A DNA stretch of 64,000 bases from Phocicoccus pinnipedialis (GCF_903994035.1 NZ_CAJEWB010000005.1:62001-126000); one strand, 5' to 3'. Counted from the first letter of the stretch, positions 8,092-17,245 are shown. Numbers and translations: made by a program. The notes: generated by a model from the sequence alone, not told the origin.

Positions 8092-8808
8092 ATGCAAGAA
8101 ATTAAAGGAAAAGTGGCATTAATTACTGGAGGCGGTCGTGGAATCGGGCGTGCAACTGCAATCCAACTCGCTAAAGAAGGCGTTAATATAGGTCTCATTG
8201 GACGTACGCTTGAAAATCTAGAAAAAGTAAAAGCGGAACTTGAGACATACGGTGTAAACGTTGCTGTAGCAACAGCAGATGTGTCTAATCTAGACAAAAT
8301 AACGACAGCTGTTGAATCAGTAAAATCAGAGCTCGGCCCTATCGATATTCTTTTAAACAACGCAGGAATTTCTAAATTCGGTGGATTCATGGAACTCACT
8401 CCTGAAGAATGGACAAACATCATCGACGTAAACTTAAAAGGGGTCTACTACACAACACACGCAGTATTACCAGAGATGATTGAGCGTAAGACTGGAGATA
8501 TTATCAATATTTCATCAACTGCAGGTGAAAAAGGCGGTCCAGTTACAAGTGCCTACTCAGCATCAAAATTTGGAGTGATTGGACTCAGTGAATCGCTCAT
8601 GCAAGAAGTGCGTAAACACAATATACGTGTTTCAACACTCACACCAAGTACAGTCGCAACAGAAATGGCTGCAGAGTTGAATTTAACTGATGGGAATCCA
8701 GAAAAAGTCATGCAACCAGAAGACCTTGCGGAGCTGATTGTCCTACAACTTAAATTAAATCGCCGTGTCGTACTAAAACACGCAGGATTATGGTCAAATA
8801 ACCCATAG
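8092..8808 (+). CDS. Short-chain dehydrogenase/reductase (3-oxoacyl-ACP reductase-like)
   Basis: A 238-residue classical SDR. The cofactor motif TGGGRGIG is at about residues 13-20, NNAG near 87-90, and the catalytic Ser-Tyr-Lys in [12 protein letters not shown]...AYSASKFG near 139-157. The arginine after the first sheet (IGRT) favours NADP(H). This resembles FabG-like and YgfF/YdaD-type oxidoreductases common in staphylococci; the substrate is not predictable and it is not next to other fatty-acid genes. The ATG at 8092 is preferred over an in-frame TTG at 8089 because AAGGAG at 8078-8083 lies 8 nt before it. A strong terminator follows. Confidence 0.82.
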   Translation: MQEIKGKVALITGGGRGIGRATAIQLAKEGVNIGLIGRTLENLEKVKAELETYGVNVAVATADVSNLDKITTAVESVKSELGPIDILLNNAGISKFGGFMELTPEEWTNIIDVNLKGVYYTTHAVLPEMIERKTGDIINISSTAGEKGGPVTSAYSASKFGVIGLSESLMQEVRKHNIRVSTLTPSTVATEMAAELNLTDGNPEKVMQPEDLAELIVLQLKLNRRVVLKHAGLWSNNP

Positions 8809-8900
8809 GATATAAGGTTAAAAATAATATTAAATGGACATCCGCTGACAGCGAAGTTTAATATAGTCTCAAAATATATACTAGATTTTTCATTAAATAA

Positions 8901-8946
8901 GAAAGAGCTGGAACCTTATTTTATAAAGGTTCCAGCTCTTTCTTTT
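8901..8946. terminator. Strong Rho-independent terminator after the SDR gene
   Basis: GAAAGAGCTGGAACCTT pairs with AAGGTTCCAGCTCTTTC across an 8-nt loop and is followed by TTTT. The rest of 8809-9077 holds nothing I can identify. Confidence 0.9.
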
Positions 8947-9077
8947 ACTCCCTATTTTATACAAAATTTTATTTCGTTAGTACATAAAGTAGATCACTAT
9001 AGAACTTATATTTAAGCTAAAAAAATACATTTTTTAATTTGATGTAAAGATTAGCGAGGATTCAACTCAATTATTTT

Positions 9078-9383
9078 TTATTGCTCGTTTATATTTTGAA
9101 TTTGAATTGCCTTTATCATTTGTTGTAGTTCGAAATCATCAATGAGAAGTGTATTAATGCCATCTTCAGATAATACTCCCCTGTTTAGATCTTTAGGTAA
9201 TTTATCGTTTCTCTCGTCTTCATAATCTTGAAACCAGATTTTACTTCCATAATAATCTGACAGTTCTTCTATTTGTTCTTTCACTTTCAAGTAATTCAAA
9301 AGCGCTTTTTGAAGATTATTAACGGCCTCTGTACCATCATTCAAAATTTTTTCCATGTGCATGATACGTTCAATTTGATTCAC
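9078..9383 (-). CDS. DUF4298 family protein
   Basis: About 101 residues. The pattern ERIMHMEKILNDG, then LNYLKVKEQIEELSDYYGSKIWFQDYEDERNDKLPKDLNRGVLSEDGINTLL, matches the DUF4298 family (YY-S-xW-xD-xE, LP-x-DL-xRGVLSEDG). No function is known. A GTG at 9383 is preferred because AAGAGG lies 9 nt upstream; an in-frame GTG at 9392 would sit directly on that site. It is probably monocistronic. Confidence 0.75.
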   Translation of the reverse strand: MNQIERIMHMEKILNDGTEAVNNLQKALLNYLKVKEQIEELSDYYGSKIWFQDYEDERNDKLPKDLNRGVLSEDGINTLLIDDFELQQMIKAIQIQNINEQ

Positions 9384-9550
9384 TCTAGTCACCCTCTTAC
9401 CAAATATTATTAGAATTATACAATCAGACCGTTATACAAACAAGTTTCAAGTAACGCGCAATAACATATTATAGGTTGTGGGTGTTATAACAATAGTAAA
9501 TGGAATACAGTTTAGAAATAATGGTTTTAAAATGAATTAGCTGGTTAACT

Positions 9551-9589
9551 AAAAAGGAGCTAAATCTTGAGTGATTTAGCTCCTTTTTC
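9551..9589. terminator. Bidirectional terminator between guaA and the DUF4298 gene
   Basis: AAAAAGGAGCTAAATC pairs with GATTTAGCTCCTTTTT across a 6-nt loop. On the minus strand it lies about 150 bp beyond guaA. The remaining intergenic DNA from 9393 to 9736 shows no gene or structured RNA that I can support. Confidence 0.85.
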
Positions 9590-9736
9590 TATCTAATTTA
9601 CTTCTCTATATTTAGTCAAATTTTACTTAACCTAGTTAAAATACAGGGAACCCTCAGCTTAAAAGTTACTCTAAACAAATAGCTTACCTTAAAATATATC
9701 TAAATCAAAGCAAGATATTTTTGATTTTTTACTCTG

Positions 9737-11281
9737 CTATTCCCACTCAATTGTCGCTGGTGGCTTACTTGTGATGTCATAGACTACACGGTTAACGTGC
9801 TTTGCTTCATTTACAAGACGTTTTGAAATTGTTTCTAGCACATCCCAGTCAATTTTAGCAAAGTTTGATGACATGCCGTCTACACTGTGTACTGCACGGA
9901 TTCCGATTGTATAATCGAATGTGCGTACATCGTCTTTAACACCTACTGAACGAATACCTGGTAATACTGTAAAGTACTGCCAAATATCTCTGTCGAGTCC
10001 TGCTTTAGCAATCTCGTCTCTCAGAATCCAGTCTGTTTCTCTAACTATTTCCAATTTCTCTCTCGTAATTTCACCAAGTACACGAATACCAAGTCCTGGT
10101 CCTGGGAATGGCTGACGCCATACAAGATGTTCTGGAATTCCTAACTCTAAACCAAGTTCACGTACTTCGTCTTTAAATAACGTTGAGATCGGTTCGATTA
10201 ATTTGAATTCTAAGTCCTCTGGTAATCCACCTACATTGTGGTGAGATTTGATTGTTTCAGCAGTTTCAGTACCCGATTCAATAATATCTGAGTAGATCGT
10301 ACCTTGTGCAAGGTAATCAATACCTTTTAGTTTAGCCGCTTCATCATTAAACACTTCAATAAATTCATTACCAATGATTTTACGTTTTTGTTCTGGATCT
10401 GAAACGCCCGCTAACTTATCTAAGAATCTATCTTGAGCGTCTACTTTAATGATGTTAATGTTGAATCCTTTGCCGAATTCTTCCATTACCATATCCGCTT
10501 CACCTTTACGTAATAGGCCATGGTCAACGAAGATACATGTTAAGTTGTCACCAATTGCACGTTGTAATAACACTGCTGTTACTGATGAATCCACGCCACC
10601 ACTCATGGCACAGATGACTTTTTTGTCGCCAACTTCTTCTTTAATTTTTTGAATTTCTAAATCAATAAAGTTCTCCATCGTCCACTCGCCCTTACATCCA
10701 ACGATGTCTCTGATAAAGTTCTTAACGAACACGTCACCCTTTGGTGTGTGTTTTGATTCTGGATGGAATTGAATACCATAGATGGGTAACTCTTTATGCT
10801 TAATTGCCGCAAATTTATTTCTATCAGTTGTCGCAATTACTTCGTAATCTTCCCCTATAGACTTCACATCATCATGGTAGCTCATTACAACTTCTTCTTC
10901 ATTGTTTAAACCTTTGAACAATTCTACAGATGAGTCAAGATTTATTGTATCTACACCTGAGAATGCTTCTTCAAGTCGGCCAACTTCTCCACCTGTATTG
11001 TGGACGATTAGGTTCATACCATAGCATACACCGAGTACAGGAATGCCTAAGTTAAATATCTCAGGGTCTACGGTATATGCATCGTCTTTGTAGACAGAAC
11101 GTGGTCCGCCTGAAAGTACAATTGCTTTAGGGTTAAATGCTTTGATTTCATCAATTGTAATACTTGGGTTGTGTAATTCACTATACACTCCAAGGTCGCG
11201 AATACGACGTGTTAAGAGTTGGTTATACTGACTACCGTAGTCAATGACTAAGATAAACTCTTGTTCTTCTCTAAATTCCAT
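9737..11281 (-). CDS. guaA: GMP synthase (glutamine-hydrolysing)
   Basis: A 514-residue two-domain enzyme converting XMP to GMP. The N-terminal class I amidotransferase domain has the nucleophile C86 in GVCYGMN and the His-x-Glu pair in QFHPESKHT. The ATP-pyrophosphatase domain starts with the P-loop SGGVDSS near residue 230, and the C-terminal dimerisation domain ends with the conserved [16 protein letters not shown]. Length matches the family. It lies 18 bp downstream of guaB and is surely co-transcribed with it. The xpt and pbuX genes that precede guaBA in Staphylococcus aureus are absent here. Confidence 0.97.
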   Translation of the reverse strand: MEFREEQEFILVIDYGSQYNQLLTRRIRDLGVYSELHNPSITIDEIKAFNPKAIVLSGGPRSVYKDDAYTVDPEIFNLGIPVLGVCYGMNLIVHNTGGEVGRLEEAFSGVDTINLDSSVELFKGLNNEEEVVMSYHDDVKSIGEDYEVIATTDRNKFAAIKHKELPIYGIQFHPESKHTPKGDVFVKNFIRDIVGCKGEWTMENFIDLEIQKIKEEVGDKKVICAMSGGVDSSVTAVLLQRAIGDNLTCIFVDHGLLRKGEADMVMEEFGKGFNINIIKVDAQDRFLDKLAGVSDPEQKRKIIGNEFIEVFNDEAAKLKGIDYLAQGTIYSDIIESGTETAETIKSHHNVGGLPEDLEFKLIEPISTLFKDEVRELGLELGIPEHLVWRQPFPGPGLGIRVLGEITREKLEIVRETDWILRDEIAKAGLDRDIWQYFTVLPGIRSVGVKDDVRTFDYTIGIRAVHSVDGMSSNFAKIDWDVLETISKRLVNEAKHVNRVVYDITSKPPATIEWE

Positions 11282-11299
11282 GATTTTATTACTCCAGTC

Positions 11300-12769
<1,470 letters not shown>

Positions 12770-12903
12770 TTATTTGGACCTCCTAAAATTGATTATTACT
12801 ATTATAGACTAGAAGATAAACGAATAAAAGTTTTCTTTTCTTTATTACAAGAAGTCCTAACATTCAAAATTTTATATACATATCACATTAAAATGTTGGT
12901 ACC

Positions 12904-12928
12904 GTTTTACTTTTTGGATTTCGGGTAA
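12904..12928 (+). promoter_or_regulatory. SigB-type general-stress promoter
   Basis: GTTTTA at 12904-12909 and GGGTAA at 12923-12928 are separated by 13 bp, fitting the SigB consensus GTTTAA-N12-15-GGGTAT. The position about 40 bp before a general-stress-like gene supports the call. Confidence 0.7.
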
Positions 12929-12968
12929 ATAGATTATTAGTAGCTAATTTAAAAAGGAAGTGCAAATA

Positions 12969-13385
12969 ATGTTTGAAAAATTTGAAATTATCAATGATGT
13001 ACCCGCACTCATTCGTCGAATTAAAGAGCTGAGAGATGTTGAAGGCATAGATCCTATTGACATTCATGTCTACGCAAAACAAAGTCAGACTTCGGAGATT
13101 CATACAAATTATAAAGTAAATCTTCATAGAGGGGAAGGAAATCTTTTCCAAAAATTTACTGCATTATTCTCAGATGAATCTGCAGAAGATAAAGCGACGG
13201 AACGCATGAAGTTAACTGAAGAAGAAGCGCAAATCTATCATGAAGCAGTTGAAGACGGAAAACTCGTTCTACAAGTGACACAAGATGCGAAGCTAAAATC
13301 CTTACAACGAAGACCGATTGAAGATGTTGGGTCTAACAGTGATGATTCTGTGCATATCGATTTAAGTAAACGAGACGATTATTAA
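12969..13385 (+). CDS. YflT-type general stress protein (17M-like domain)
   Basis: A 138-residue acidic protein. It carries the alpha/beta domain of heat-induced/general stress protein 17M (YflT): an N-terminal strand, a helix with DVPALIRRIKELRDVEGIDPIDIHVYA, and a TEEEAQIYHEAVEDGKLVLQV segment before a charged tail. The molecular role of the family is unknown. The ATG at 12969 is preferred over the upstream in-frame GTG at 12960 because AAGGAAG lies 8 nt before it. A SigB-like promoter sits upstream. A distant paralogue is at 15115-15507, so the peptide-signalling module between them is flanked by two stress genes. Confidence 0.75.
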   Translation: MFEKFEIINDVPALIRRIKELRDVEGIDPIDIHVYAKQSQTSEIHTNYKVNLHRGEGNLFQKFTALFSDESAEDKATERMKLTEEEAQIYHEAVEDGKLVLQVTQDAKLKSLQRRPIEDVGSNSDDSVHIDLSKRDDY

Positions 13386-13395
13386 AAACGTCTCC

Positions 13396-13426
13396 AAACC
13401 TAGGCTGTTTTATTATGCCTAGGTTT
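13396..13426 (+). terminator. Hairpin terminator after the stress gene
   Basis: AAACCTAGGC pairs with GCCTAGGTTT across an 11-nt loop about 10 bp after the stop; the T-run is short. Confidence 0.55.
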
Positions 13427-13430
13427 CAAT

Positions 13431-13456
13431 AAAAAATGATATCCATGGATATCATC
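13431..13456 (-). terminator. Terminator of the RRNPP peptide module
   Basis: The perfect 20-bp palindrome ATGATATCCATGGATATCAT (13437-13456) overlaps the stop of the 168-residue gene and, on the minus strand, is followed by six T residues. Confidence 0.75.
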
Positions 13457-13958
13457 TAGAATCACATACGTTATCATATTTTGATTCGAATACTATTTTT
13501 AAGGAATGGATATTCACTGGATATTCTAGTTTCTCATATCGCTCTAAGTATATTAGGTATTCATCTAAATATTTTGGGTTATAGTTCTCACATGTTACAG
13601 TACTCGTACCATATTGATTTAAGAACATGTAATAGGCATGGTGACTCACATCTTTAAAACCCGTAAATTGATATGGCGTGCATGAAGAACTGATTGCTTC
13701 AATTTCCTCATACATTCTGAGCACACGTCTAATGAGATTCGTCTCTTTGTTACCCGTTATCTTACATTCAATACCTAAAAATTCGAACACTTCTCCAAAA
13801 TGTTCTTCATACCCACTCTTCATAATTTCTAAGCAATAACAACAACGTTCTTTCTCAAAATCACATACAGACGTACTAAGTCTATTTTCTAATAATTTAA
13901 TGATCGTCAATCTGAACATGATTTTGTGTTTCTTTTTTACTTTCCAAGAGACTAACAT
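13452..13958 (-). CDS. Unknown 168-residue Cys-rich protein coupled to a signal-peptide gene
   Basis: I do not recognise this protein. It is 168 residues, with a basic N-terminus (KVKKKHK), eight cysteines including a CCYC cluster at 39-42, many Tyr and Glu, and no signal peptide or clear membrane helix, so it is probably cytosolic. Its ATG (13956-13958) shares one base with the stop of the 34-residue peptide gene (TAATG), which points to translational coupling and a shared mRNA. A terminator follows at once. Context suggests an effector or accessory protein controlled by the PlcR-like regulator, or an immunity or processing factor for the peptide; none of these is shown by sequence. A later start at M14 is possible. 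Confidence 0.7.
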   Translation of the reverse strand: MLVSWKVKKKHKIMFRLTIIKLLENRLSTSVCDFEKERCCYCLEIMKSGYEEHFGEVFEFLGIECKITGNKETNLIRRVLRMYEEIEAISSSCTPYQFTGFKDVSHHAYYMFLNQYGTSTVTCENYNPKYLDEYLIYLERYEKLEYPVNIHSLKIVFESKYDNVCDSR

Positions 13959-14062
13959 TACCAGATAAAATCAGGACACTCGCAGTCAAAAACGGATTCT
14001 GATGATACAGTGCCTACTCCTATTAAAATAGTTAAAAACGCTACATAAACAATTTTTTTCAT
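13958..14062 (-). CDS. Putative secreted signalling-peptide precursor, 34 residues
   Basis: A small gene with ATG at 14060-14062, an AAGGAG ribosome binding site 9 nt upstream and a TATAAT -10 about 50 bp upstream. The product begins MKKIVYVAFLTILIGVGTVSS, a Sec-type signal with two lysines and a hydrophobic core at 4-17, and ends SESVFDCECPDFIW. This is the plan of RRNPP pheromone precursors such as PapR: secreted, trimmed, and returned as a short C-terminal peptide. The C-terminal PD-plus-aromatic/aliphatic ending recalls, loosely, the SKPDIVG-type NprX signal. It lies just downstream of a PlcR-like regulator on the same strand, as papR does next to plcR. The two cysteines (C27, C29) are unusual for this class and could allow a disulphide or modification. 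Confidence 0.75.
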   Translation of the reverse strand: MKKIVYVAFLTILIGVGTVSSESVFDCECPDFIW

Positions 14063-14114
14063 AACAACGACTCCTTCTTCAAAATGAATGTTCTAGATTC
14101 TAAAGCTTACGTAC

Positions 14115-14120
14115 ATTATA
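14115..14120 (-). promoter_or_regulatory. -10 element of the peptide gene promoter
   Basis: On the minus strand TATAAT occurs about 52 bp before the peptide ATG. The hexamer 17 bp further upstream (AGTGAA) is a poor -35, which suits an activator-dependent promoter. Confidence 0.55.
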
Positions 14121-14159
14121 ATCAGGCTCTCGCTGCATTCACTAGTAAAAATTAATCAA

Positions 14160-15005
14160 TTATTCAAAATTGAATATTTTATTTAAGGAATCCATATTTG
14201 TCGAGCTTCCCAGCGCTTTTGAAAACTTTAAAAAGAAGAGTTTTTGTGACTCAAATTCCGGACTTTGCTGTCTAAAGAGTAAAATTAGTCGAGATAATTC
14301 CAATTTTACCCTTAGGTAATTAGATTCGTATTTATTTAATTCTTTTATTGCGATATCGATATGTGAATGTGCGAGATTGTATTTTTCTGTTCTACAGTGT
14401 GCAGCAGCAAACAAATAGTTGATGCGAACGATATCCTTGTATGTTTCACTACTAGATATCGGGTGATATAACTTATTCGCTTTAATGTAGTAGTTAAGAC
14501 CATTTTTATTTTTTCCAAACGTAATATTGCCTTTTGCGATAAGTATTTCAGGAAATAAGTGTCTAAACTGATTCGTATCTTCAATTTCTTTAATCGCAGC
14601 ATCTATTAAACGATCCGCCTTGTAATATTCTTTTCGAGATGCATGATATATTGATGAATACCAATAGTAGTAGATGGAGCGTTTAATATCTCTTTCGTAA
14701 TACTCTAAGGGATAAGACTTTAATAATCGCATCATTTTGCTAAACTCACCACGAATTCTTAACTCTTTTAAATTATTCAGTAACTGTCTTTCTTCTGTTA
14801 TCTCTTCTTCCATCACATCTGTGATGGAAAGTTCTAAAACATTTAATACTCTAAATAAATCTTGGTAGTTCACCGCCCCATGATTATTCTCAAGTCTCGA
14901 AATCATTGACTGTGAGTCGCTATTACACATCTTGGCAACAGTTTTTTGACTGTAGCCGAAACTAATGCGTTTTTGTCTAATTTTATCTCCAATTAACCTG
15001 ACCAT
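14160..15005 (-). CDS. PlcR-like RRNPP-family peptide-responsive transcriptional regulator
   Basis: A 281-residue protein close to PlcR in length (about 285). Residues 6-62 form an HTH_3 DNA-binding domain (IGDKIRQKRISFGYSQKTVAKM...MISRLENNHGAVNYQDLFRVLNVLEL). The remaining 210 residues are helical and read as tetratricopeptide-like repeats, for example SSIYHASRKEYYKADRLIDA and FAAAHCRTEKYNLAHSHIDIA, the peptide-binding part of RRNPP regulators (Rgg, Rap, NprR, PlcR, PrgX). These proteins bind a re-imported oligopeptide that changes DNA binding. A peptide gene lies immediately downstream on the same strand, and an oligopeptide permease is encoded at 54-59.6 kb. The start is at 15003-15005, preceded by GAGGTGATGAT. 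The gene looks AT-richer than its neighbours. Confidence 0.85.
   Translation of the reverse strand: MVRLIGDKIRQKRISFGYSQKTVAKMCNSDSQSMISRLENNHGAVNYQDLFRVLNVLELSITDVMEEEITEERQLLNNLKELRIRGEFSKMMRLLKSYPLEYYERDIKRSIYYYWYSSIYHASRKEYYKADRLIDAAIKEIEDTNQFRHLFPEILIAKGNITFGKNKNGLNYYIKANKLYHPISSSETYKDIVRINYLFAAAHCRTEKYNLAHSHIDIAIKELNKYESNYLRVKLELSRLILLFRQQSPEFESQKLFFLKFSKALGSSTNMDSLNKIFNFE
14161..14176. promoter_or_regulatory. 16-bp palindrome resembling a PlcR box
   Basis: TATTCAAAATTGAATA is a perfect inverted repeat apart from the central AA. It overlaps the last codons of the regulator and lies about 41 bp upstream of the peptide -10. Against the PlcR box TATGnAnnnnTnCATA it matches 8 of 10 fixed positions, with a symmetric G-to-T and C-to-A difference. 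Binding is inference. Confidence 0.5.
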
Positions 15006-15060
15006 ATCATCACCTCACTCTTATAATAAAACGCTTTCAAAATAAAGCAATTATTTTACT

Positions 15061-15086
15061 GTTTTTTTGTAATTCATAAGTGGTAT
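15061..15086 (+). promoter_or_regulatory. SigB-type general-stress promoter
   Basis: GTTTTT at 15061-15066 and TGGTAT at 15081-15086 are separated by 14 bp, near the SigB consensus with one mismatch in each box. It lies 28 bp before a stress gene. Confidence 0.55.
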
Positions 15087-15114
15087 ATATAGAGTAACTT
15101 GAGGAGGCGTTCAA

Positions 15115-15507
15115 ATGACACATATTTATTTATTTAACTCAGAAGAGTCACTTACAAAAAAAATAGACACATTAAAAACTCAGGAAGTTCTATCTTCAGA
15201 TATGATTGTCTCTGCTATAAACCGTCCGGTTAGTAATTTTCTTAATTACAAGGACATTGAATTTGTTAAAGCCGATGGTTCTATTTGGGAAAAACTCGTT
15301 GGAAAGGTTTTTGATCAAAATGCGATAGACCTCGTCGCACGACGTTTTAATCTTTCTGAACGCAAACTTGCAGAATACAAAAGAGGCGTGAATAGCGGAC
15401 AAATGGTGTTACTTGTAAAAGGCGACGAAGCGCCAGAGACAAAGCACGATAATCTAAGTTTAGACGAAATTTATGATGAGTATGGGCTTAATTCTGAGAA
15501 GGATTAA
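15115..15507 (+). CDS. YflT-type general stress protein (17M-like domain)
   Basis: A 130-residue protein of the same domain family as the gene at 12969-13385. It has a short strand (THIYLFNSEESL), the helix-strand unit LKTQEVLSSDMIVSAINRP, and the terminal RKLAEYKRGVNSGQMVLLVKGD that matches the YHEAVEDGKLVLQV region of its paralogue. A charged C-terminal tail follows. It has a strong ribosome binding site (GAGGAGG) and a SigB-like promoter, and is transcribed away from the RRNPP regulator. Confidence 0.75.
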   Translation: MTHIYLFNSEESLTKKIDTLKTQEVLSSDMIVSAINRPVSNFLNYKDIEFVKADGSIWEKLVGKVFDQNAIDLVARRFNLSERKLAEYKRGVNSGQMVLLVKGDEAPETKHDNLSLDEIYDEYGLNSEKD

Positions 15508-15515
15508 AAAATAAG

Positions 15516-15543
15516 ATGGATATCTAATTGATATCCATTTTTG
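15516..15543 (+). terminator. Rho-independent terminator after the stress gene
   Basis: ATGGATATC pairs with GATATCCAT across a 5-nt loop and is followed by TTTTTG. Confidence 0.8.
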
Positions 15544-15578
15544 TTATACTATAACTATCTTAAATCAGAGGTGATGAC

Positions 15579-15854
15579 TTGATTATTTTACGGATTGGGA
15601 TTATCGTTTTCTTTTTACTTTTACTCGTCATTATTTTGTTAATGTTAAATAAACGACGCGTTGATCATTATTTATATAAACGAGAGCTTAAGCAAAATGA
15701 ATTAGACCGTAAATCAGAAATAAAAAGACTCGAATTATTGATTGCCCATGAAGAATCCATGCTCGAATCTGCAGTGGATATGGCTGAACACGAGAGTCGA
15801 TTAAAAGAAATTCACCAGTTGAAGGAGGAAATTAAACAAATTGAAAGACATTAA
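15579..15854 (+). CDS. Small membrane-anchored coiled-coil protein
   Basis: A 91-residue protein with one N-terminal transmembrane helix (residues 2-23, IILRIGIIVFFLLLLVIILL) followed by a basic stretch and a long, highly charged helix (about 30-90) that reads as a coiled coil. The start is a TTG with AGAGGTG just upstream; no better start exists in frame. Its end overlaps the start of the SPFH-domain gene by 14 bp, so the two are probably translated together and may form a membrane complex. I do not recognise a named family. Confidence 0.65.
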   Translation: MIILRIGIIVFFLLLLVIILLMLNKRRVDHYLYKRELKQNELDRKSEIKRLELLIAHEESMLESAVDMAEHESRLKEIHQLKEEIKQIERH

Positions 15855-16707
15855 AGATGTAAACGAATCACACGCACCTAAAGGTAACAAAAGGACTTCA
15901 TCAGCAAAACTTATTGGTAAACTGATCACTTCGGCAGTCGTTTTAATCGCAGTAATAGTCCTATTCTTCGCTTTTTTCGTAACAAAAATTGACAACGGTA
16001 ACGTTGGTGTAGTGTATAAAATAAGTGGCGGTGTTCAAGATGAGATGCTCTCACAAGGATGGCACGTTATCCTTCCGACAGAGCGCGTTATTGAATATCC
16101 AGTTCGTACACAAACAGTAAGTTATGATGGACTTGCGGTTGCAACAGTAGATGGTAAAGCACTTTCGATGCCAGTATCACTCAACTATCATGTTGACCCA
16201 GAGAAAGCGAGTGCCGTATATAAAAAATTTGGTAATGTAAGTATCGAAGACTTGCAGGCGGGTTACATACAAAGTCGTTCACAAGATGCACTTAGACAAG
16301 TCGTTTCACAGTACACTGTTATTGAAACATTTGGTGAAAAAACTGGAGAAATTAAGAACGGCACATTAGAAAGACTTGCAGCAGATCTTGAAAATATCGG
16401 TATTATCATCGAAGACGTCATCGTTAATCCACCTCAACCAGATGAAGAAACGCAAAAAGCAATTGATGAACGTGTGAAGGCAACACAGAATTTAGAACGT
16501 ACGAAGACAGACAAAGAAATCGCAAAACAAGAAGCTGAGAGAAAAATAATCGAAGCAGAAGGAGAGAAAAAAGCGAACGAAATCCGTTCGAAATCATTGA
16601 CACCTGAAATCATCCAAGAAAAACTCATTGAAAAATGGGACGGAAAACAACCCATTACAATTGGTGGCGAAGGTATCATTGTAGATTTCAATCAAAAAAA
16701 TGAGTAA
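15841..16707 (+). CDS. SPFH/prohibitin-domain membrane protein
   Basis: A 288-residue protein with a basic cytosolic N-terminus, one transmembrane segment at about 28-49, then an SPFH (band 7) domain at about 50-200 beginning IDNGNVGVVYKISGGVQDEMLSQGWHVILP, and a coiled-coil tail rich in E, K and A (about 210-260). It resembles HflC/prohibitin-like proteins that organise membrane microdomains and bind proteases or chaperones. The start is a TTG at 15841 preceded by AAGGAGG 12 nt away, inside the preceding gene; no in-frame ATG lies before the SPFH domain. It is followed by a terminator. Confidence 0.82.
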   Translation: MKDIKDVNESHAPKGNKRTSSAKLIGKLITSAVVLIAVIVLFFAFFVTKIDNGNVGVVYKISGGVQDEMLSQGWHVILPTERVIEYPVRTQTVSYDGLAVATVDGKALSMPVSLNYHVDPEKASAVYKKFGNVSIEDLQAGYIQSRSQDALRQVVSQYTVIETFGEKTGEIKNGTLERLAADLENIGIIIEDVIVNPPQPDEETQKAIDERVKATQNLERTKTDKEIAKQEAERKIIEAEGEKKANEIRSKSLTPEIIQEKLIEKWDGKQPITIGGEGIIVDFNQKNE

Positions 16708-16719
16708 GCAGAAATTTGA

Positions 16720-16742
16720 GGCCGACAATGTCGGTCTTTTTT
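16720..16742 (+). terminator. Rho-independent terminator after the SPFH gene
   Basis: GGCCGAC pairs with GTCGGTC (one G-T pair) across a 3-nt loop and is followed by TTTTTT. Confidence 0.75.
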
Positions 16743-16849
16743 GTAGGTTTTTATCTTATAACTAGCAGCTGGTATTGGTCCCTATCTCGAAAATCCTCAA
16801 GCGATGAATCATTCCACTCAAAGCCAGATAATAAAAAGTAAATCTTCAC

Positions 16850-16889
16850 AAAAAAACTCCAAGATACCTCTTGTATCTTGGAGTTTTTA
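16850..16889. terminator. Terminator downstream of rpsR
   Basis: CTCCAAGATAC pairs with GTATCTTGGAG across a 5-nt loop, with A6-7 on one side and T5 on the other, so it can act in both directions. Confidence 0.88.
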
Positions 16890-16901
16890 TATCTTATCGA
16901 C

Positions 16902-17141
16902 TTATGCTTCTTCTTTAACGAATGGAAGTAAAGCCATGTGACGTGCACGTTTGATTGCAGTTGTTAACTGACGTTGATACTTCGCTGAAGTACCTGTAAC
17001 ACGTCTTGGTAAGATTTTACCACGTTCTGAAATGAATTTTTTCAGAAGATCTACTTCTTTGTAGTCGATGTGTGTAATTCCGTTTGCTGTGAAATAACAA
17101 ACTTTTTTACGACGACGACCGCCTCTTCTTGGACCTGCCAT
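16902..17141 (-). CDS. rpsR: Ribosomal protein bS18
   Basis: A 79-residue basic protein with the bS18 core [62 protein letters not shown]. It binds bS6 on the small-subunit platform. In most Firmicutes it directly follows rpsF and ssb. Here it is separated from ssb by three molybdate-transport genes and has its own consensus promoter at 17246-17274. The start is preceded by AGAGGAGG. Confidence 0.97.
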   Translation of the reverse strand: MAGPRRGGRRRKKVCYFTANGITHIDYKEVDLLKKFISERGKILPRRVTGTSAKYQRQLTTAIKRARHMALLPFVKEEA

Positions 17142-17245
17142 TTGAGTTCCTCCTCTATTATAGATTCAATATTGGTATGTGTGGTACCTGTTATGAATCC
17201 ACAATTACAAATCGAACGTGTGTGTGTTGTGTATGTGCTTTTAAC

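Noticed and set aside
7846-8097. 83-codon minus-strand frame upstream of the VOC gene
   Set aside because: It ends 18 bp before the VOC start as an operon partner might, but it overlaps the start and ribosome binding site of the SDR gene, has no ribosome binding site before its likely ATGs and matches no family I know.
12888-13151. 87-codon minus-strand frame opposite the first YflT gene
   Set aside because: It is antisense to a well-supported gene and its SigB-like promoter, and has no family match.
16751-16948. 65-codon minus-strand frame next to rpsR
   Set aside because: It runs through the terminators between the SPFH gene and rpsR and into the end of rpsR, with no ribosome binding site and no recognisable domain.
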